Shown here: in pieces, positions 43,527-53,042 of the stretch
Position numbering within the stretch: position 1 is the first letter of the stretch
Layout: every line of letters starts with the position of its first letter
From: Nitrospina sp.
GTDB lineage: Bacteria; Nitrospinota; Nitrospinia; Nitrospinales; VA-1
Direction of reading: 5' to 3'
Assembly (NCBI GenBank): GCA_018653085.1
Contig: JABIAY010000025.1
Coordinates: 1-53,042, forward strand
Length of the DNA: 53,042 bases
Notes under the pieces: generated by a model
Seen by the model: the letters and a program-made list of their open reading frames with translations, nothing else
What the model was told of the DNA's origin: nothing
Database searches by the model: none
Made by a program: the position numbers and the translations under genes

Positions 43527-43555
43527 TTGACTTGCTCATTGGATTTCAGTAGTAT
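43527..43555 (+). promoter_or_regulatory. Sigma70-type promoter of the pyr operon
   Basis: TTGACT (43527-43532), 17-base spacer, TAGTAT (43550-43555). Transcription would begin near 43562, about 20 bases before the PyrR-binding loop. Confidence 0.6.
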
Positions 43556-43579
43556 TAACGAAAGATAACTCTTTAAACT

Positions 43580-43593
43580 AGTCCTGTGAGGCT
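43580..43593 (+). promoter_or_regulatory. PyrR RNA-binding loop (anti-antiterminator)
   Basis: AGTCCTGTGAGGCT fits every position of the known PyrR recognition consensus ARUCCNGNGAGGYU of pyr leader RNAs. It lies in the transcribed leader before a U-tract terminator and before pyrR itself. When UMP-bound PyrR holds this loop, the terminator can form. Confidence 0.8.
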
Positions 43594-43635
43594 ATCAAGG
43601 GGAAAAATGACGTTTGGTGTAAAAAATATTCTGCT

Positions 43636-43680
43636 ACCTCCTGTCCAGGCTTTGGTTTTGCCTTGAGGAGGTTTTTTTTT
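43636..43680 (+). terminator. Intrinsic terminator (attenuator) of the pyr leader
   Basis: Stem ACCTCC/GGAGGT (43636-43641 with 43667-43672) and inner AGGC/GCCT (43647-43650 with 43660-43663), followed by nine T (43672-43680). GAGG of the PyrR loop could pair with CCTC of the left arm, so an alternative antiterminator is possible. Only 15 bases separate it from the pyrR ATG. Confidence 0.75.
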
Positions 43681-43694
43681 GCCCGGTTTAATTT

Positions 43695-44231
43695 ATGAGC
43701 TCAACACTTCTAAACTCAAAAGATATTTCCCGTGCGGTCAGCCGCATATCCCATGAAATTCTGGAACGTAATCATGGCGCCGGAAATATAGCCCTGGTGG
43801 GAATTCGAACCCGTGGTGTGGTGTTATCCCAAAGATTGAGAGAGAAAATAAAAGAAATCGAGGGTGTGACGGTAGACCATGGGGTACTGGATATCACGCT
43901 TTACAGAGATGACCTTGCAGACGGGATCCATAAACCTGAATTAAAAAAGACTGAGATCGCCTTCGCGTTGGAAGGCAAACATATTATTCTCTGTGATGAC
44001 GTTTTGTTTACGGGAAGAACTATTCGTGCGGCTATTGATGCACTTATGGATTTCGGACGCCCCTCATCCGTCCAATTGGCAGTGTTGATTGACCGGGGCC
44101 ACCGTGAGCTACCTATCAGACCTGATTATGTAGGCAAAAATATTCCCACGGCCAAATCCAAACGTGTTCAGGTTTTATTAGCCGAGGAAGATGATGAAGA
44201 CAAGGTAATTATTCAGGAGCAGTCCAACTGA
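43695..44231 (+). CDS. pyrR: PyrR, pyr operon attenuation regulator / uracil phosphoribosyltransferase
   Basis: 178 residues. PRTase fold with the PRPP loop [20 protein letters not shown] (about 95-114), [11 protein letters not shown]-type early loop and [15 protein letters not shown], ending in [20 protein letters not shown] as in PyrR. It binds pyr mRNA in response to UMP/UTP and may make UMP from uracil. The RNA target is visible in its own leader. Its TGA overlaps the pyrB ATG (ATGA-type). Confidence 0.95.
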   Translation: MSSTLLNSKDISRAVSRISHEILERNHGAGNIALVGIRTRGVVLSQRLREKIKEIEGVTVDHGVLDITLYRDDLADGIHKPELKKTEIAFALEGKHIILCDDVLFTGRTIRAAIDALMDFGRPSSVQLAVLIDRGHRELPIRPDYVGKNIPTAKSKRVQVLLAEEDDEDKVIIQEQSN

Positions 44232-45166
44232 TGGCACTGTCCACAAAAAATATTTTAGGGACGAAAGAATTAACACAAAGCGATATCCTGCAAATTCTGG
44301 ATACTGCAGATTCCTTTAAAGAAATTTCCACACGAGCTATTAAAAAAGTCCCTGCCCTTAGAGGTAAAACGATCATTAACCTGTTTTTTGAACCCAGCAC
44401 TCGCACACGGACTTCATTTGAGATTGCCGGAAAGCGTTTGAGTGCTGATGTGATAAATATATCCGGTTCTACGAGTAGCACCGTAAAAGGAGAAAATTTA
44501 ATAGATACGGCACGGAATTTGGAAGCCATGAGCCCGGATATTCTGGTGGTTCGGCATCATTGTTCTGGAGCGGCCGAACTCCTGTCTCAATTTGTGAACA
44601 GTCCGATTATCAACGCAGGAGATGGGGCGCATGAACATCCCAGTCAGGCATTGCTGGATCTTCTCACCATTCGTAGTCACAAGGGCGATTTAAAAGGACT
44701 CAAAGTTGCAATTGTTGGCGATGTCAGTCATAGCCGAGTGGCCCGTTCCAATATTAGAGCGATGCAAACGATGGGCATGAAAGTTCGGGTTGTTGGACCT
44801 CCCCCGCTAATTCCTGTTGAAATAGAACGTCTTGGTGTAGAGGTGAGTCATAATCTTGCTGAAGCGATTAAAGATGTCGATGTGATCATGGTTCTTCGTA
44901 TCCAGTTGGAACGGCAAAACCAGGGACTTCTATCAAGCCTTCGTGAATATTCAAACTATTTTTGTCTGACCTCAGAAACCCTGGCTCAAGCACAGGATGA
45001 TGTTCTTATCATCCATCCGGGGCCCGTCAACAGAGGCATCGAGATTGCTCTGGATGTGATGGAAGGTCCTCGTTCTCTTATTTTAGATCAGGTCACCAAC
45101 GGGGTTGCTATCAGAATGGCCCTTTTTTATTTATTACTCGGGGAGAATAATGCAAACCCTAATTAA
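44231..45166 (+). CDS. pyrB: Aspartate carbamoyltransferase catalytic subunit
   Basis: 311 residues, typical of the class found with an active dihydroorotase-like partner. Carbamoyl-phosphate site STRTRTSFE (about 56-64), then ISGSTSSTVKGE, HHCSGAAELL, GDGAHEHPSQALLDLLTI and IHPGPVNRG. Makes carbamoyl-aspartate. pyrC overlaps its end by 17 bases. No pyrI. Confidence 0.96.
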   Translation: MALSTKNILGTKELTQSDILQILDTADSFKEISTRAIKKVPALRGKTIINLFFEPSTRTRTSFEIAGKRLSADVINISGSTSSTVKGENLIDTARNLEAMSPDILVVRHHCSGAAELLSQFVNSPIINAGDGAHEHPSQALLDLLTIRSHKGDLKGLKVAIVGDVSHSRVARSNIRAMQTMGMKVRVVGPPPLIPVEIERLGVEVSHNLAEAIKDVDVIMVLRIQLERQNQGLLSSLREYSNYFCLTSETLAQAQDDVLIIHPGPVNRGIEIALDVMEGPRSLILDQVTNGVAIRMALFYLLLGENNANPN

Positions 45167-46439
45167 AAATGGGCAGGTTATTGATCCAGCAAACCAGATC
45201 GATGGTCCCTTTGATATTCTGATCGACAAGAGAAAAATTTCTGCCATTGAGCCCCGTGGAAAAATACCTGAAAGCAAAAATATTTCTGTAATAGACGCGA
45301 AGGATTGTGTAGTTGCTCCCGGCTTCTGTGATATGCATGTGCATTTCCGCGAACCCGGTCATGAATATAAAGAGACCATAGAAACCGGATGTGCCTCAGC
45401 GGTAGCCGGCGGATTTTCCACCGTGGCGGTAATGCCCAACACCTTTCCCGTCAACGATAACCACTCAATTACTGAGTTGATTCTCTCCCAGGCTAAGAAA
45501 ACCAATTTGGCCAATGTCTTTCCCATTGGAGCTATCACCAAAGGATTAAAGGGAGAAACCTTATCGGACATGGGCGAATTAAAAGAAGCCGGGTGCATCG
45601 GTTATTCGGATGATGGGAAGCCGGTCATGGACAGTGAATTGATGCGAAGGGCACTTGAATACAGCCGAATGTTTGACCTGCCCTGCATACAGCACAGTGA
45701 AATTCTTGATTTGACACGTGAAGGTTGCATGAACGAAGGCATTATCTCTACAGAATTAGGTTTGAAAGGAATGCCGGTTGAAGCGGAAGATATTATGGTA
45801 TTTCGGGACATCTGCTTGTTACGTAAAACAGGTGGACGCCTTCACGTTGCACATATAAGCAGTGGCGGAGCTGTCGAGCTGGTTCGCCAGGCCAAGGCTA
45901 AGGGACTTCCTGTAACGTGCGAAGTGGCTCCGCATCATTTCACTCTTACGGAAGAAGCCTGCCGCAATTATGACACCAACACCAAAATGAGTCCTCCTCT
46001 AAGGACCCACGAGGACCTGGAGTTGATCAAGGAGGGGTTGCGAGATGGGACAATAGATATCATTGCTACAGATCATGCCCCCCATGATGTGGCCGACAAA
46101 CAGATGGAGTTCAGCAAAGCATGTTTTGGCATCGTTGGCTTGGAGACAGCCCTTCCCCTGACTCTTAAAATGGTCGATGAAAAAGTGATCACTTTGCAAA
46201 AAGCGGTAGATCTCCTCACGCATCAGCCCAGTCGTCTTTTTAATTTAGATAAAGGGTCCCTGGGAGTCGGCAAAGATGCAGACATTGTAATTTTCAATCC
46301 CAAAACGCAGTACACTATAGAACCTGAAAAGTTTAAGTCCCGCAGTAAAAACTCTCCTTACAAAGGCTGGAAAGTAAGAGGAAAAGTTCTGCACACCCTG
46401 GTAGCAGGAAAAACTGTTTATTCTGCCGATAACAAATAA
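45150..46439 (+). CDS. pyrC: Dihydroorotase (type I)
   Basis: 429 residues from the ATG at 45150, which has GGGAG 5-9 bases upstream. Metal motifs complete: DMHVHFREPGHEYKE, a Lys-less centre with GCIGYSDDGKPVM, HSEILD, HVAHISSGGAVEL and IATDHAPHDVADK. Closes carbamoyl-aspartate to dihydroorotate. Overlap with pyrB indicates coupling, as in aquifex-type ATC-DHO pairs. Confidence 0.95.
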   Translation: MQTLIKNGQVIDPANQIDGPFDILIDKRKISAIEPRGKIPESKNISVIDAKDCVVAPGFCDMHVHFREPGHEYKETIETGCASAVAGGFSTVAVMPNTFPVNDNHSITELILSQAKKTNLANVFPIGAITKGLKGETLSDMGELKEAGCIGYSDDGKPVMDSELMRRALEYSRMFDLPCIQHSEILDLTREGCMNEGIISTELGLKGMPVEAEDIMVFRDICLLRKTGGRLHVAHISSGGAVELVRQAKAKGLPVTCEVAPHHFTLTEEACRNYDTNTKMSPPLRTHEDLELIKEGLRDGTIDIIATDHAPHDVADKQMEFSKACFGIVGLETALPLTLKMVDEKVITLQKAVDLLTHQPSRLFNLDKGSLGVGKDADIVIFNPKTQYTIEPEKFKSRSKNSPYKGWKVRGKVLHTLVAGKTVYSADNK

Positions 46440-46457
46440 CGCGAATCCACAAAATTT

Positions 46458-47576
46458 ATGAAAGCATATTTGGCCCTGGCCGATGGAAAAGTCTTTGAGG
46501 GAGAGCATTTTGGCGCCGAGGGTGAAGTGGATGCAGAAATTGTGTTCAATACCAGTATGTCCGGTTATCAGGAAGTGATTACAGATCCTTCTTATTGCGG
46601 TCAAATGGTGGCAATGACTTATCCCCTTATTGGTAATTACGGTGTCAACCCTCAGGATTTCGAGTCCGACCGCCCTCACCTTTCCGGTTTTATCATTAAA
46701 GAATTGAGTGGCATTGCCAGCAATTGGAGATCAAGGGGGAAACTGGAAGATTTCTTAAAAGAATTCGGTATCATCGGTATTCAGGGAATCGATACGCGTG
46801 CCTTGACGCGTCGTATTCGTGAAAAGGGGGCACAACAGGCTGTCTTGTCCACGATTACCCGAGACCCGGACGAACTGATTCGTAAAGCGCAGAACTCTCT
46901 GGGCCTTGAGGGCAAAGACATGGTGAAAGAAGTGACTTGTCAATCCCCTTATGACTGGGAAGAAGGAGAATGGGATATTTTCAAGCCTTCCCCTAATGCC
47001 GCTGTGGATAAAAAATTCTTCGTTGTTGCCTATGACTTCGGAATAAAGAGAAATATATTGAGAAAGCTGGTTGCGGCGGGTTGCCGTGTTCGTGTTGTTC
47101 CGGCATCTACTTCGGCTGAGGAGGTGCTGGCACTGAAGCCGGATGGAGTCTTTTTGTCGAATGGTCCAGGCGATCCCGAAGGTGTATCGTATGCGGTTAA
47201 GAATATTAAATTTCTCCTCGGTAAAGTTCCGATTTTCGGTATTTGCCTGGGGCACCAAATCTTGAACCTTGCATTAAATGGACAGACCTTTAAACTCAGG
47301 TTTGGGCATCATGGAGGAAACCAGCCCGTAATGGATACCCGTTCCGGAAAAGTTGAGATCACTTCCCAGAATCATGGGTTTGCAGTAACACCGGAATCTG
47401 TCGGGTCCTCTATAGATGTGACATCCATCAACTTAAATGATCAAACGGTTGAAGGCATTCGCCATAAAGAGTGGCCCATTTTTTCGGTTCAGTATCATCC
47501 TGAGGCTTCACCTGGGCCACACGATTCCAGCCACCTTTTCCAGCAATTTACAAATCTCATGAAAGCAGGAGCTTGA
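46458..47576 (+). CDS. carA: Carbamoyl-phosphate synthase small subunit
   Basis: 372 residues. N-terminal interaction domain with [35 protein letters not shown], then class I glutaminase: [11 protein letters not shown], nucleophile in [21 protein letters not shown] and [14 protein letters not shown] with the catalytic His. Hydrolyses glutamine and passes ammonia to CarB. The next gene starts inside its stop codon (TGATG). Confidence 0.97.
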   Translation: MKAYLALADGKVFEGEHFGAEGEVDAEIVFNTSMSGYQEVITDPSYCGQMVAMTYPLIGNYGVNPQDFESDRPHLSGFIIKELSGIASNWRSRGKLEDFLKEFGIIGIQGIDTRALTRRIREKGAQQAVLSTITRDPDELIRKAQNSLGLEGKDMVKEVTCQSPYDWEEGEWDIFKPSPNAAVDKKFFVVAYDFGIKRNILRKLVAAGCRVRVVPASTSAEEVLALKPDGVFLSNGPGDPEGVSYAVKNIKFLLGKVPIFGICLGHQILNLALNGQTFKLRFGHHGGNQPVMDTRSGKVEITSQNHGFAVTPESVGSSIDVTSINLNDQTVEGIRHKEWPIFSVQYHPEASPGPHDSSHLFQQFTNLMKAGA

Positions 47577-48451
47577 TGTTTAAAGAAACTTTGGAGCAAC
47601 TCTTTGAGTTTGTTGCCCAGCATATTCCTTCAGAGCAAATAATGATGGCCAAGAAGGAGTACCAGAAAACGACAGGGGAAATTTATGAGGATGATAAATC
47701 TTATAACACGAGAATGGCTCTGTTTTTGGAATGGTACCTGTTAGACCATTATGAACCGGGAGCCCGCCGCACTGTTCTGGAAAACATGATTGAAGAGAAC
47801 TCCTTATCATGGGCTCCAGAGCGCCTGGAAGCATACAGGAATGTTTCCAATAATATTCAGGCACTTTTTGAAATCAAGAAAATTCGTGATAACTCGGTGA
47901 CGGTTTTAGATTTGTTCACGGATGAAAAATATCAGGTTGACGAGGAAGATTCAAAACTTGCGTTCAGGAAGAATGACGTTTTTCAAGGGCGCATTGTTCC
48001 TCACCAGGGAAAATATTTTTTCACAGGATACTTCTGCTTCCATCCCAACAAAACACAGCGGTATATAAAAGGTGAAACAAAAAAATTCTATTCACTTCAG
48101 AGATCCTGGAAAAAGGAGCTCATGAAACTTGAAAAAGACTTATTAGGAATTCAAAAATCACATTTTAAAAATTCTAAATCTATAGAAAAAATTAAAACTA
48201 AAATTGAACGCACTGATTTGGGCAAGAAAAGAGATACGTTAACGGGAAAACTTGTTGGTCTGGAAGAAGAAAAGGCAAAAATTGAAGCCCGTATCCAGCA
48301 GACAGGCAGAGACATAGAATATTTAAAACTGGAAAAAATAAAGTTTGAAGGGTGCAGGCTGATTTCGGAGTTGCTCAATAAACTGGCCTACATGAATTTG
48401 AAGTGGGAACGCTCCCGGCAAATAGACATATCAGATATTTATAAGAACTAA
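47576..48451 (+). CDS. Unknown coiled-coil protein between carA and carB
   Basis: 291 residues from the ATG overlapping the carA TGA; a TTG at 47573 is possible. N-terminal helical domain (1-90, [20 protein letters not shown]), a middle beta-like part (105-160, [31 protein letters not shown]), then a long Lys/Glu coiled coil (175-285, RKKRD.. type, [20 protein letters not shown]). No family I recognise. Its stop overlaps the carB start by one base, so it is coupled to both carbamoyl-phosphate synthase subunits. Confidence 0.8.
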   Translation: MFKETLEQLFEFVAQHIPSEQIMMAKKEYQKTTGEIYEDDKSYNTRMALFLEWYLLDHYEPGARRTVLENMIEENSLSWAPERLEAYRNVSNNIQALFEIKKIRDNSVTVLDLFTDEKYQVDEEDSKLAFRKNDVFQGRIVPHQGKYFFTGYFCFHPNKTQRYIKGETKKFYSLQRSWKKELMKLEKDLLGIQKSHFKNSKSIEKIKTKIERTDLGKKRDTLTGKLVGLEEEKAKIEARIQQTGRDIEYLKLEKIKFEGCRLISELLNKLAYMNLKWERSRQIDISDIYKN

Positions 48452-51400
48452 TGCCTAAACGAACCGATATAAAAAAGATTCTTCTTATTGGATCCGGCCC
48501 CATAATTATTGGTCAGGCTTGCGAATTCGATTATTCGGGAACCCAAGCCTGCAAATCCTTGAAGGAAGAAGGCTATGAAATCATTTTGGTAAATAGCAAT
48601 CCCGCAACCATTATGACCGATCCTGAGTTTGCGGATCGCACCTATATAGAACCGGTCACCCCCGAGGTAGTTGAAAAAATTATTGCGCGTGATAGGCCCG
48701 ATGCCTTGCTTCCCACGATGGGAGGCCAAACAGCCTTAAATACCGCGCTGGCCCTTGCTGACAGAGGAGTTCTGGACAAATATAATGTGGAGTTGATCGG
48801 TGCCAGCGTGGAGGCCATCCATAAAGCCGAGGACCGGAATCTTTTCAAAGCGGCGATGGTTCGAATCGGGCAAAGTGTTCCGCCCAGTGGTCATGCCGAA
48901 TCTTTGCAGGAGGCCTGGAAAATAGTTGAGGAAACCGGTTTCCCCGCAATCATTCGTCCTTCCTTCACATTAGGAGGAACCGGGGGAAGTGTCGCTTATA
49001 CCAAGGATGACTTCGAAGCGCTCGTTGAGTTTGGCCTTAAAGCAAGCCCTGTCACCCAGGTATTGATCGAGAAGTCGCTCATTGGTTGGAAAGAATATGA
49101 ATTGGAGGTAATGCGGGACGTAAAAGATAATGTGGTCATAATCTGTTCAATAGAAAACTTGGACCCCATGGGCGTCCATACCGGGGATAGCATCACGGTT
49201 GCTCCCGCGCAAACCCTTACCGACAAAGAATATCAAATAATGCGCAACGCGGCGATCGACATCATCCGTGAAATTGGCGTTGAAACGGGTGGCTCCAACA
49301 TCCAGTTTGCCATGGATCCAAAGACCGGAGAGATGATAGTCATTGAGATGAATCCCCGAGTATCCAGAAGTTCCGCCCTGGCATCTAAGGCTACCGGTTT
49401 CCCCATTGCGAAGTTTGCGGCAAAATTAGCGGTTGGCTATTCCCTGGATGAAATCAGGAATGATATCACACGGGTCACCCCCGCCTCTTTTGAGCCGACC
49501 TTGGATTACTGTGTCGTTAAAATCCCGCGTTTCACATTTGAAAAGTTTTTGAAAACGGAACCTATCCTATCCACACAAATGAAATCTGTGGGTGAGGTCA
49601 TGTCCATTGGCCGTACTTTCAAGGAGGCTTTGCTGAAATCTATCCGGTCCATGGAAACAGGGCTTCATGGTTTTGAGGAAGAATTCCGGTTCAGCCTGAA
49701 CAAGGTTGGTTTGTCCCCGGAGCAACAAAAGGAAAAAATTCTAGCCGCTTTGAGCCTGCCCTTTTCGGACCGGCTTTGGCATGTTGCCGCCGCCTTGCGA
49801 AGAGGTATCACCATTGACCAAGTTTATCAGGTTACAGGTATTGACCCCTGGTTTCTGGACAATATGCATTGCCTCATCAATGTTGAACAAAAATTATTGC
49901 AGTTGGATGGAATTTCCAGCATGGATGATGAAACTCTCGTAAACGCTAAAAAAATGGGATTTTCTGATATCTATTTGGCAAAGCTTCTAAACTGTGATGA
50001 AAAAGATATATTTCAACGCCGAGCCAAGTCCAAAATCTACCCCGTCTTTAAGAGAGTCGATACCTGCGGTGCTGAATTTGAGGCTTTCACTCCCTATTTG
50101 TATTCCACCTATGAGGAGGAATGCGAAGCCGATGTGACTTCCAGAAAAAAAATCATGATTCTAGGTGGAGGACCGAACAGAATCGGCCAGGGAATAGAGT
50201 TTGACTATTGCTGTGTTCATGCATCTTTCGCCCTTAAGGAAGATGGCTATGAAACCATCATGGTCAACTGCAACCCTGAAACTGTAAGTACGGATTACGA
50301 CACCTCGGACCGACTTTATTTTGAGCCGTTGACCCTCGAGGATATTCTGAATATCACTAGAGTGGAAAAACCCGATGGTGTGATTGTTCAGCTTGGAGGA
50401 CAGACTCCGTTAAAACTGGCGTTATCATTGATGAATGCAGGGGTTCCTATTATCGGCACAAGTCCTGTTGATATTGATCGCGCCGAGAACAGAAAACTTT
50501 TCACAGAAGTTCTGGATAAACTTGGACTCCATTCACCTAGCAATGGAACCGCCGTTTCCTATGAGGAAGCCCGCAAAATCGCTGAGCAGATTGGCTACCC
50601 GGTAGTAGTTCGCCCTTCGTATGTATTGGGAGGTCGGGCCATGGAAATTGTTTATAGCCAGGATCGCCTGGAACATTATATGCAACATGCGGTGCAAGCA
50701 TCTCCCGAACACCCGATCCTGATCGATGACTTCCTGGAGGATGCCACGGAAATTGATGTCGACGCCATTTCTGATGGTCAGGATGTGGTGATCGGCGGAG
50801 TGATGGAACATATTGAAGAGGCCGGAATACATTCTGGCGACAGTGCCTGTTCTCTGCCAGCCTTTTCCCTTCCACCTGAAACAATTGATGAAATAAAAAA
50901 GCAGACCTATGCCTTGGCACGAGAACTCAAAGTCATTGGCCTGATGAATATCCAATTTGCAGTTAAAGAGGGAACTGTTTACATCATTGAAGTGAACCCT
51001 CGGGCTTCGCGAACGATTCCTTTTGTAAGCAAAACTATCGGGGTTCCGTTGGCTAAAATTGCCGCCAGGGTTATGGCCGGAAAAACTTTAAAAGAATTAG
51101 GGTTTACCGAGGAGAAATCCTTTTCCCATATTGCTGTGAAAGAATCCGTCTTCCCGTTCAACAAGTTTCAGGATGTCGATGTCCTGCTGGGCCCTGAAAT
51201 GAAATCTACAGGTGAAGTTATGGGAATTGACACTGTTTTTGGGCGGGCTTTTGCAAAATCACAATTGGCGACTGGAGTCAAACTTCCCATAGATGGTACG
51301 GCTTTCATCAGTGTTAAAGATTCTGACAAACCCAAAACACTTGCAATTGGCAGAGAACTAATAGAAATGGGCTACTGTTTAATCGCGACACGAGGTACGG

Positions 51401-51693
51401 CTGATTATCTGGAAAAAAATGGGGTTAAAGTTTCAGCCATCAATAAAGTCAAGGAAGGTGCGCCACATTGCGTGGAAGCCATTGAGGCGAAGCAAATAGA
51501 TATCGTTATCAATACGGTGTTTGGCGAACAATCTATAGAGGATTCATTTTCCCTCAGGAGAAGTTCGCTGAACCAAAACCTTCCATACTGCACGACCATG
51601 GCTGGTGCGTCAGCTCTGGTAAAGGCTTTAAAATTCGTCAAGGACGATGATCTTTCGATTACATCTATACAGGAGTATGGAGCAAATTCATAA
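48451..51693 (+). CDS. carB: Carbamoyl-phosphate synthase large subunit
   Basis: 1080 residues, complete. Two ATP-grasp synthase units: first with [20 protein letters not shown] and [17 protein letters not shown], second with [20 protein letters not shown] (about 567-586) and [17 protein letters not shown]; the MGS-type allosteric domain is C-terminal ([29 protein letters not shown]), where UMP or ornithine/IMP act in E. coli. Last gene of the pyr operon; its ATG overlaps the previous stop. Confidence 0.98.
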   Translation: MPKRTDIKKILLIGSGPIIIGQACEFDYSGTQACKSLKEEGYEIILVNSNPATIMTDPEFADRTYIEPVTPEVVEKIIARDRPDALLPTMGGQTALNTALALADRGVLDKYNVELIGASVEAIHKAEDRNLFKAAMVRIGQSVPPSGHAESLQEAWKIVEETGFPAIIRPSFTLGGTGGSVAYTKDDFEALVEFGLKASPVTQVLIEKSLIGWKEYELEVMRDVKDNVVIICSIENLDPMGVHTGDSITVAPAQTLTDKEYQIMRNAAIDIIREIGVETGGSNIQFAMDPKTGEMIVIEMNPRVSRSSALASKATGFPIAKFAAKLAVGYSLDEIRNDITRVTPASFEPTLDYCVVKIPRFTFEKFLKTEPILSTQMKSVGEVMSIGRTFKEALLKSIRSMETGLHGFEEEFRFSLNKVGLSPEQQKEKILAALSLPFSDRLWHVAAALRRGITIDQVYQVTGIDPWFLDNMHCLINVEQKLLQLDGISSMDDETLVNAKKMGFSDIYLAKLLNCDEKDIFQRRAKSKIYPVFKRVDTCGAEFEAFTPYLYSTYEEECEADVTSRKKIMILGGGPNRIGQGIEFDYCCVHASFALKEDGYETIMVNCNPETVSTDYDTSDRLYFEPLTLEDILNITRVEKPDGVIVQLGGQTPLKLALSLMNAGVPIIGTSPVDIDRAENRKLFTEVLDKLGLHSPSNGTAVSYEEARKIAEQIGYPVVVRPSYVLGGRAMEIVYSQDRLEHYMQHAVQASPEHPILIDDFLEDATEIDVDAISDGQDVVIGGVMEHIEEAGIHSGDSACSLPAFSLPPETIDEIKKQTYALARELKVIGLMNIQFAVKEGTVYIIEVNPRASRTIPFVSKTIGVPLAKIAARVMAGKTLKELGFTEEKSFSHIAVKESVFPFNKFQDVDVLLGPEMKSTGEVMGIDTVFGRAFAKSQLATGVKLPIDGTAFISVKDSDKPKTLAIGRELIEMGYCLIATRGTADYLEKNGVKVSAINKVKEGAPHCVEAIEAKQIDIVINTVFGEQSIEDSFSLRRSSLNQNLPYCTTMAGASALVKALKFVKDDDLSITSIQEYGANS

Positions 51694-51713
51694 ACCTACC
51701 CCCGTTGATTTGT

Positions 51714-52790
51714 TTATGGAAGCTTGTTTCTCCCCAAAGCGGTTGTAGATCGAATGAGAAATCCTGTTTCATAATCCTTTCCAGCCAGAGACCTGGCTTT
51801 TGAAAACCCTTCCCATGCGTGCAAAATTTGAATGACTCCGGTTTTCACATAAATATCTCCCAAATCGTTTCCCGTAAAAGGGTCATGCAAGCCTAAACCC
51901 ATAGCATGAACCTTAAACAAATCACCAATACGAACCCCGTTGGTTGAGCCGAGGTTTACCAGAACCTCCTCTTCGACTTGACCTTTTCGACCCATTTGGG
52001 ACATGGTCTCTTTTTTGTTGATGGCTATTATTTCGCCTTCAAGCCTAATGGAATCGAGTTTCTCCATTATGAATGTTCCGATTTCCCGTTTTAAATACTC
52101 GAGCGCATGATTCATGGAACTCAGTTCATATTTTCCCTGCCTGTCCTCCATGTTCAACTTTTCCCAGGAAAAAGGCCTGTTTCCTAAATTAGAAAAGGCT
52201 TTGAAAGTTCTTTCAAAAAGGATTCTACCCGTTTTATTTTGGACGAGCTCAACGTGAACCTGAAGTTCAGCATTTTCACGTTTAAGGGGTCCCGGAGGTT
52301 GGGATGAATTTTCTGTTTTTAGGTCAGGCTGGAATTTAATAACTTCCCCTCTGATTTCCGTTAGGGACGCCTTTTTGGGAACTCTCCCCATTCCAACCGG
52401 CCAATGAGGGGCCATGGGAGTCTGATTCATTTTTCGCATAGGACTTCCAGAGCCCTGTATAGATACGATCCCAGGAAAACCCATTTCCCCAGAATTAAAA
52501 ATGGCTGGCTCCACACCACCGTTATCAAGGAGCTTGTTCTGGTTATCCATTGCCCCTTCCATATTTCCAGATATGGAAAGCATATGAACTCGTTTTTGAC
52601 GAGTGAGTTCTTGAGTTATTAATTCTGCGATAATATTCCCGGGCTGATAAGGCTTGTCCCAACCTGCCGGATCTTTGAATTGTCCGACCAATACCTTTTT
52701 TTTGTAAAACGCCTGGGATGGAGATGAGATGAAAAAGCAGGGGATAAAAAATACAAAAATAAAAATTTTTGACCAGATTTTATTTTTCAT
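51714..52790 (-). CDS. Secreted CsgG/FlgT-like protein
   Basis: 358 residues with a signal peptide (IFIFVFFIPCFFISS, cut near SQA). The first part (KVLVGQFKDPAGW, AELITQELTRQKRVHMLSI) follows the CsgG-type pattern of 'KVAVLPF..' plus a helix; the C-terminal region NLGSTNGVRIGDLFKVHAMG with LHDPFTGNDLGDIYVKTGVI resembles the C-terminal domain of FlgT, a flagellar outer-membrane ring protein. A long Pro/Met-rich insert lies between. Role in flagellar or envelope assembly is inferred. Divergent from the carB end; IS follows to its right. Confidence 0.65.
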   Translation of the reverse strand: MKNKIWSKIFIFVFFIPCFFISSPSQAFYKKKVLVGQFKDPAGWDKPYQPGNIIAELITQELTRQKRVHMLSISGNMEGAMDNQNKLLDNGGVEPAIFNSGEMGFPGIVSIQGSGSPMRKMNQTPMAPHWPVGMGRVPKKASLTEIRGEVIKFQPDLKTENSSQPPGPLKRENAELQVHVELVQNKTGRILFERTFKAFSNLGNRPFSWEKLNMEDRQGKYELSSMNHALEYLKREIGTFIMEKLDSIRLEGEIIAINKKETMSQMGRKGQVEEEVLVNLGSTNGVRIGDLFKVHAMGLGLHDPFTGNDLGDIYVKTGVIQILHAWEGFSKARSLAGKDYETGFLIRSTTALGRNKLP

Positions 52791-52902
52791 CGAATTTATT
52801 GATTTAAGGAATATGACGTTATATGCTATATCGACATATTTTCGTAAATCTACATCCTAATTCCGGAAAAATTGACTTGAAGTGGGATGAAATTCTGATC
52901 TG

Positions 52903-53042
52903 TGATACGCCCCTAGATTTATAGACACCTTGTAAGGTAAAAATGGAATACCAAAACAAGGAGTTTATGATGCCCAAAGGAATACGTTACGCAGAAGAGT
53001 TTAAGAGGGATGCGGTTTCTCAGGTTACAGATCGTGGTTATT
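52903..53042 (+). mobile_element. IS3-like insertion sequence, right-end fragment
   Basis: Exact inverted copy of 1-140: IS tip TGATACGCCCCTAGATTTAT, the AAGGAG site and the start of OrfA. It inserts into the intergenic region beyond the CsgG/FlgT-like gene, apparently without breaking a gene. The element continues beyond the window. Confidence 0.8.
52967..53042 (+). CDS. IS3-family transposase OrfA, N-terminal fragment (runs off the window)
   Basis: Same 25 residues as at 1-76, in the other orientation. AAGGAG precedes the two ATG codons (52967, 52970). Partial at the window edge. Confidence 0.75.
   Translation, partial: MMPKGIRYAEEFKRDAVSQVTDRGY

Larger units (their letters stand above)
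43271..43694. other. Divergent gap carrying the pyr leader
   Basis: The left 250 bases (C-tract CCCCCCCC near 43440, otherwise AT-rich) show nothing else I can name. The right part is the pyr promoter, PyrR site and attenuator, annotated separately. Confidence 0.6.

Noticed and set aside
45105-45149. Upstream start for pyrC
   Set aside because: The ATG at 45150 has a GGGAG site and fits the family N-terminus; the longer form adds hydrophobic residues from pyrB overlap.
50533-50955. 140- and 127-codon frames antisense to carB
   Set aside because: Shadow frames, His/Arg-rich, no family.
1-53042. 53-kb composite transposon bounded by inverted IS copies
   Set aside because: Interior is core biosynthesis; equal 140-base ends fit an assembly break at a repeat better.

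Overview
The window reads as a chromosomal segment from a Gram-negative, flagellated, prototrophic bacterium. The evidence is a TolC-type outer-membrane channel with a MacAB-like pump, lipoprotein and CsgG/FlgT-like secreted proteins, a flagellin with FlgM, and tetrapyrrole, NAD, folate, biotin, asparagine and pyrimidine biosynthesis genes. No rRNA, tRNA or other decisive marker is present. I lean at low confidence towards Nitrospinota or a similar non-model marine lineage, from the gene mix and the pair of DUF1538 genes with a PII-like protein. This is inference only.

Both ends are the same 140 bases of an IS3-like insertion sequence in opposite orientation. The left copy cuts an AlbA_2-type gene. 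The piece therefore looks like a contig that stops in a repeated IS, not a defined mobile element.

Layout. Positions 140-925 hold the broken AlbA_2 gene and a mosaic of short intergenic repeats. Positions 926-5904 run ccsA-hemA-hemC-CBS-nadC-(IscU-like), a tetrapyrrole/NAD operon. Positions 5901-7097 hold a DUF1566 protein and a membrane protein with a pilin-like tail. Positions 7107-9470 (minus) are an operon of two DUF1538 membrane proteins, a PII-like protein and a CBS protein. Positions 9620-11538 hold an LRR protein and flagellin-flgM. Positions 11701-15376 hold a CopZ-like chaperone, an HtrA protease, UbiE, a zinc-ribbon protein and a PhzF protein. Positions 15398-20846 hold asnB, a DUF2726 protein, a split transketolase and a MerR-receiver fusion. 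Positions 21374-26103 are a TolC-MacA-MacB efflux operon. Positions 26327-29171 hold pabB, pabC and a second DUF1566 protein.

Positions 29673-34564 are a biotin region: bioF, a BioH/BioG-like esterase, and bioC downstream. Between them lies a DUF429 gene whose C-terminal part is read in a different frame, continuous with a GAF-histidine kinase. Next come a DUF115/MAF protein, an O-methyltransferase, a strongly expressed-looking 62-residue protein, a redoxin, a TPR lipoprotein, a DnaJ/CbpA, a ferredoxin and a membrane-anchored NB-ARC/TPR (STAND) ATPase.

Positions 43527-51693 are the pyrR-pyrB-pyrC-carA-(coiled coil)-carB operon. Its leader contains a sigma70-type promoter, an exact match to the PyrR RNA-binding consensus and a U-tract terminator, which implies PyrR attenuation. 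A CsgG/FlgT-like secreted protein precedes the right-hand IS.

The strongest leads for new biology are the DUF1538-PII-CBS module, the DUF429/kinase frame junction, the membrane STAND ATPase, the unknown coiled-coil gene between carA and carB, and a family of short intergenic repeats, one copy of which supplies the ribosome-binding site of pabB.
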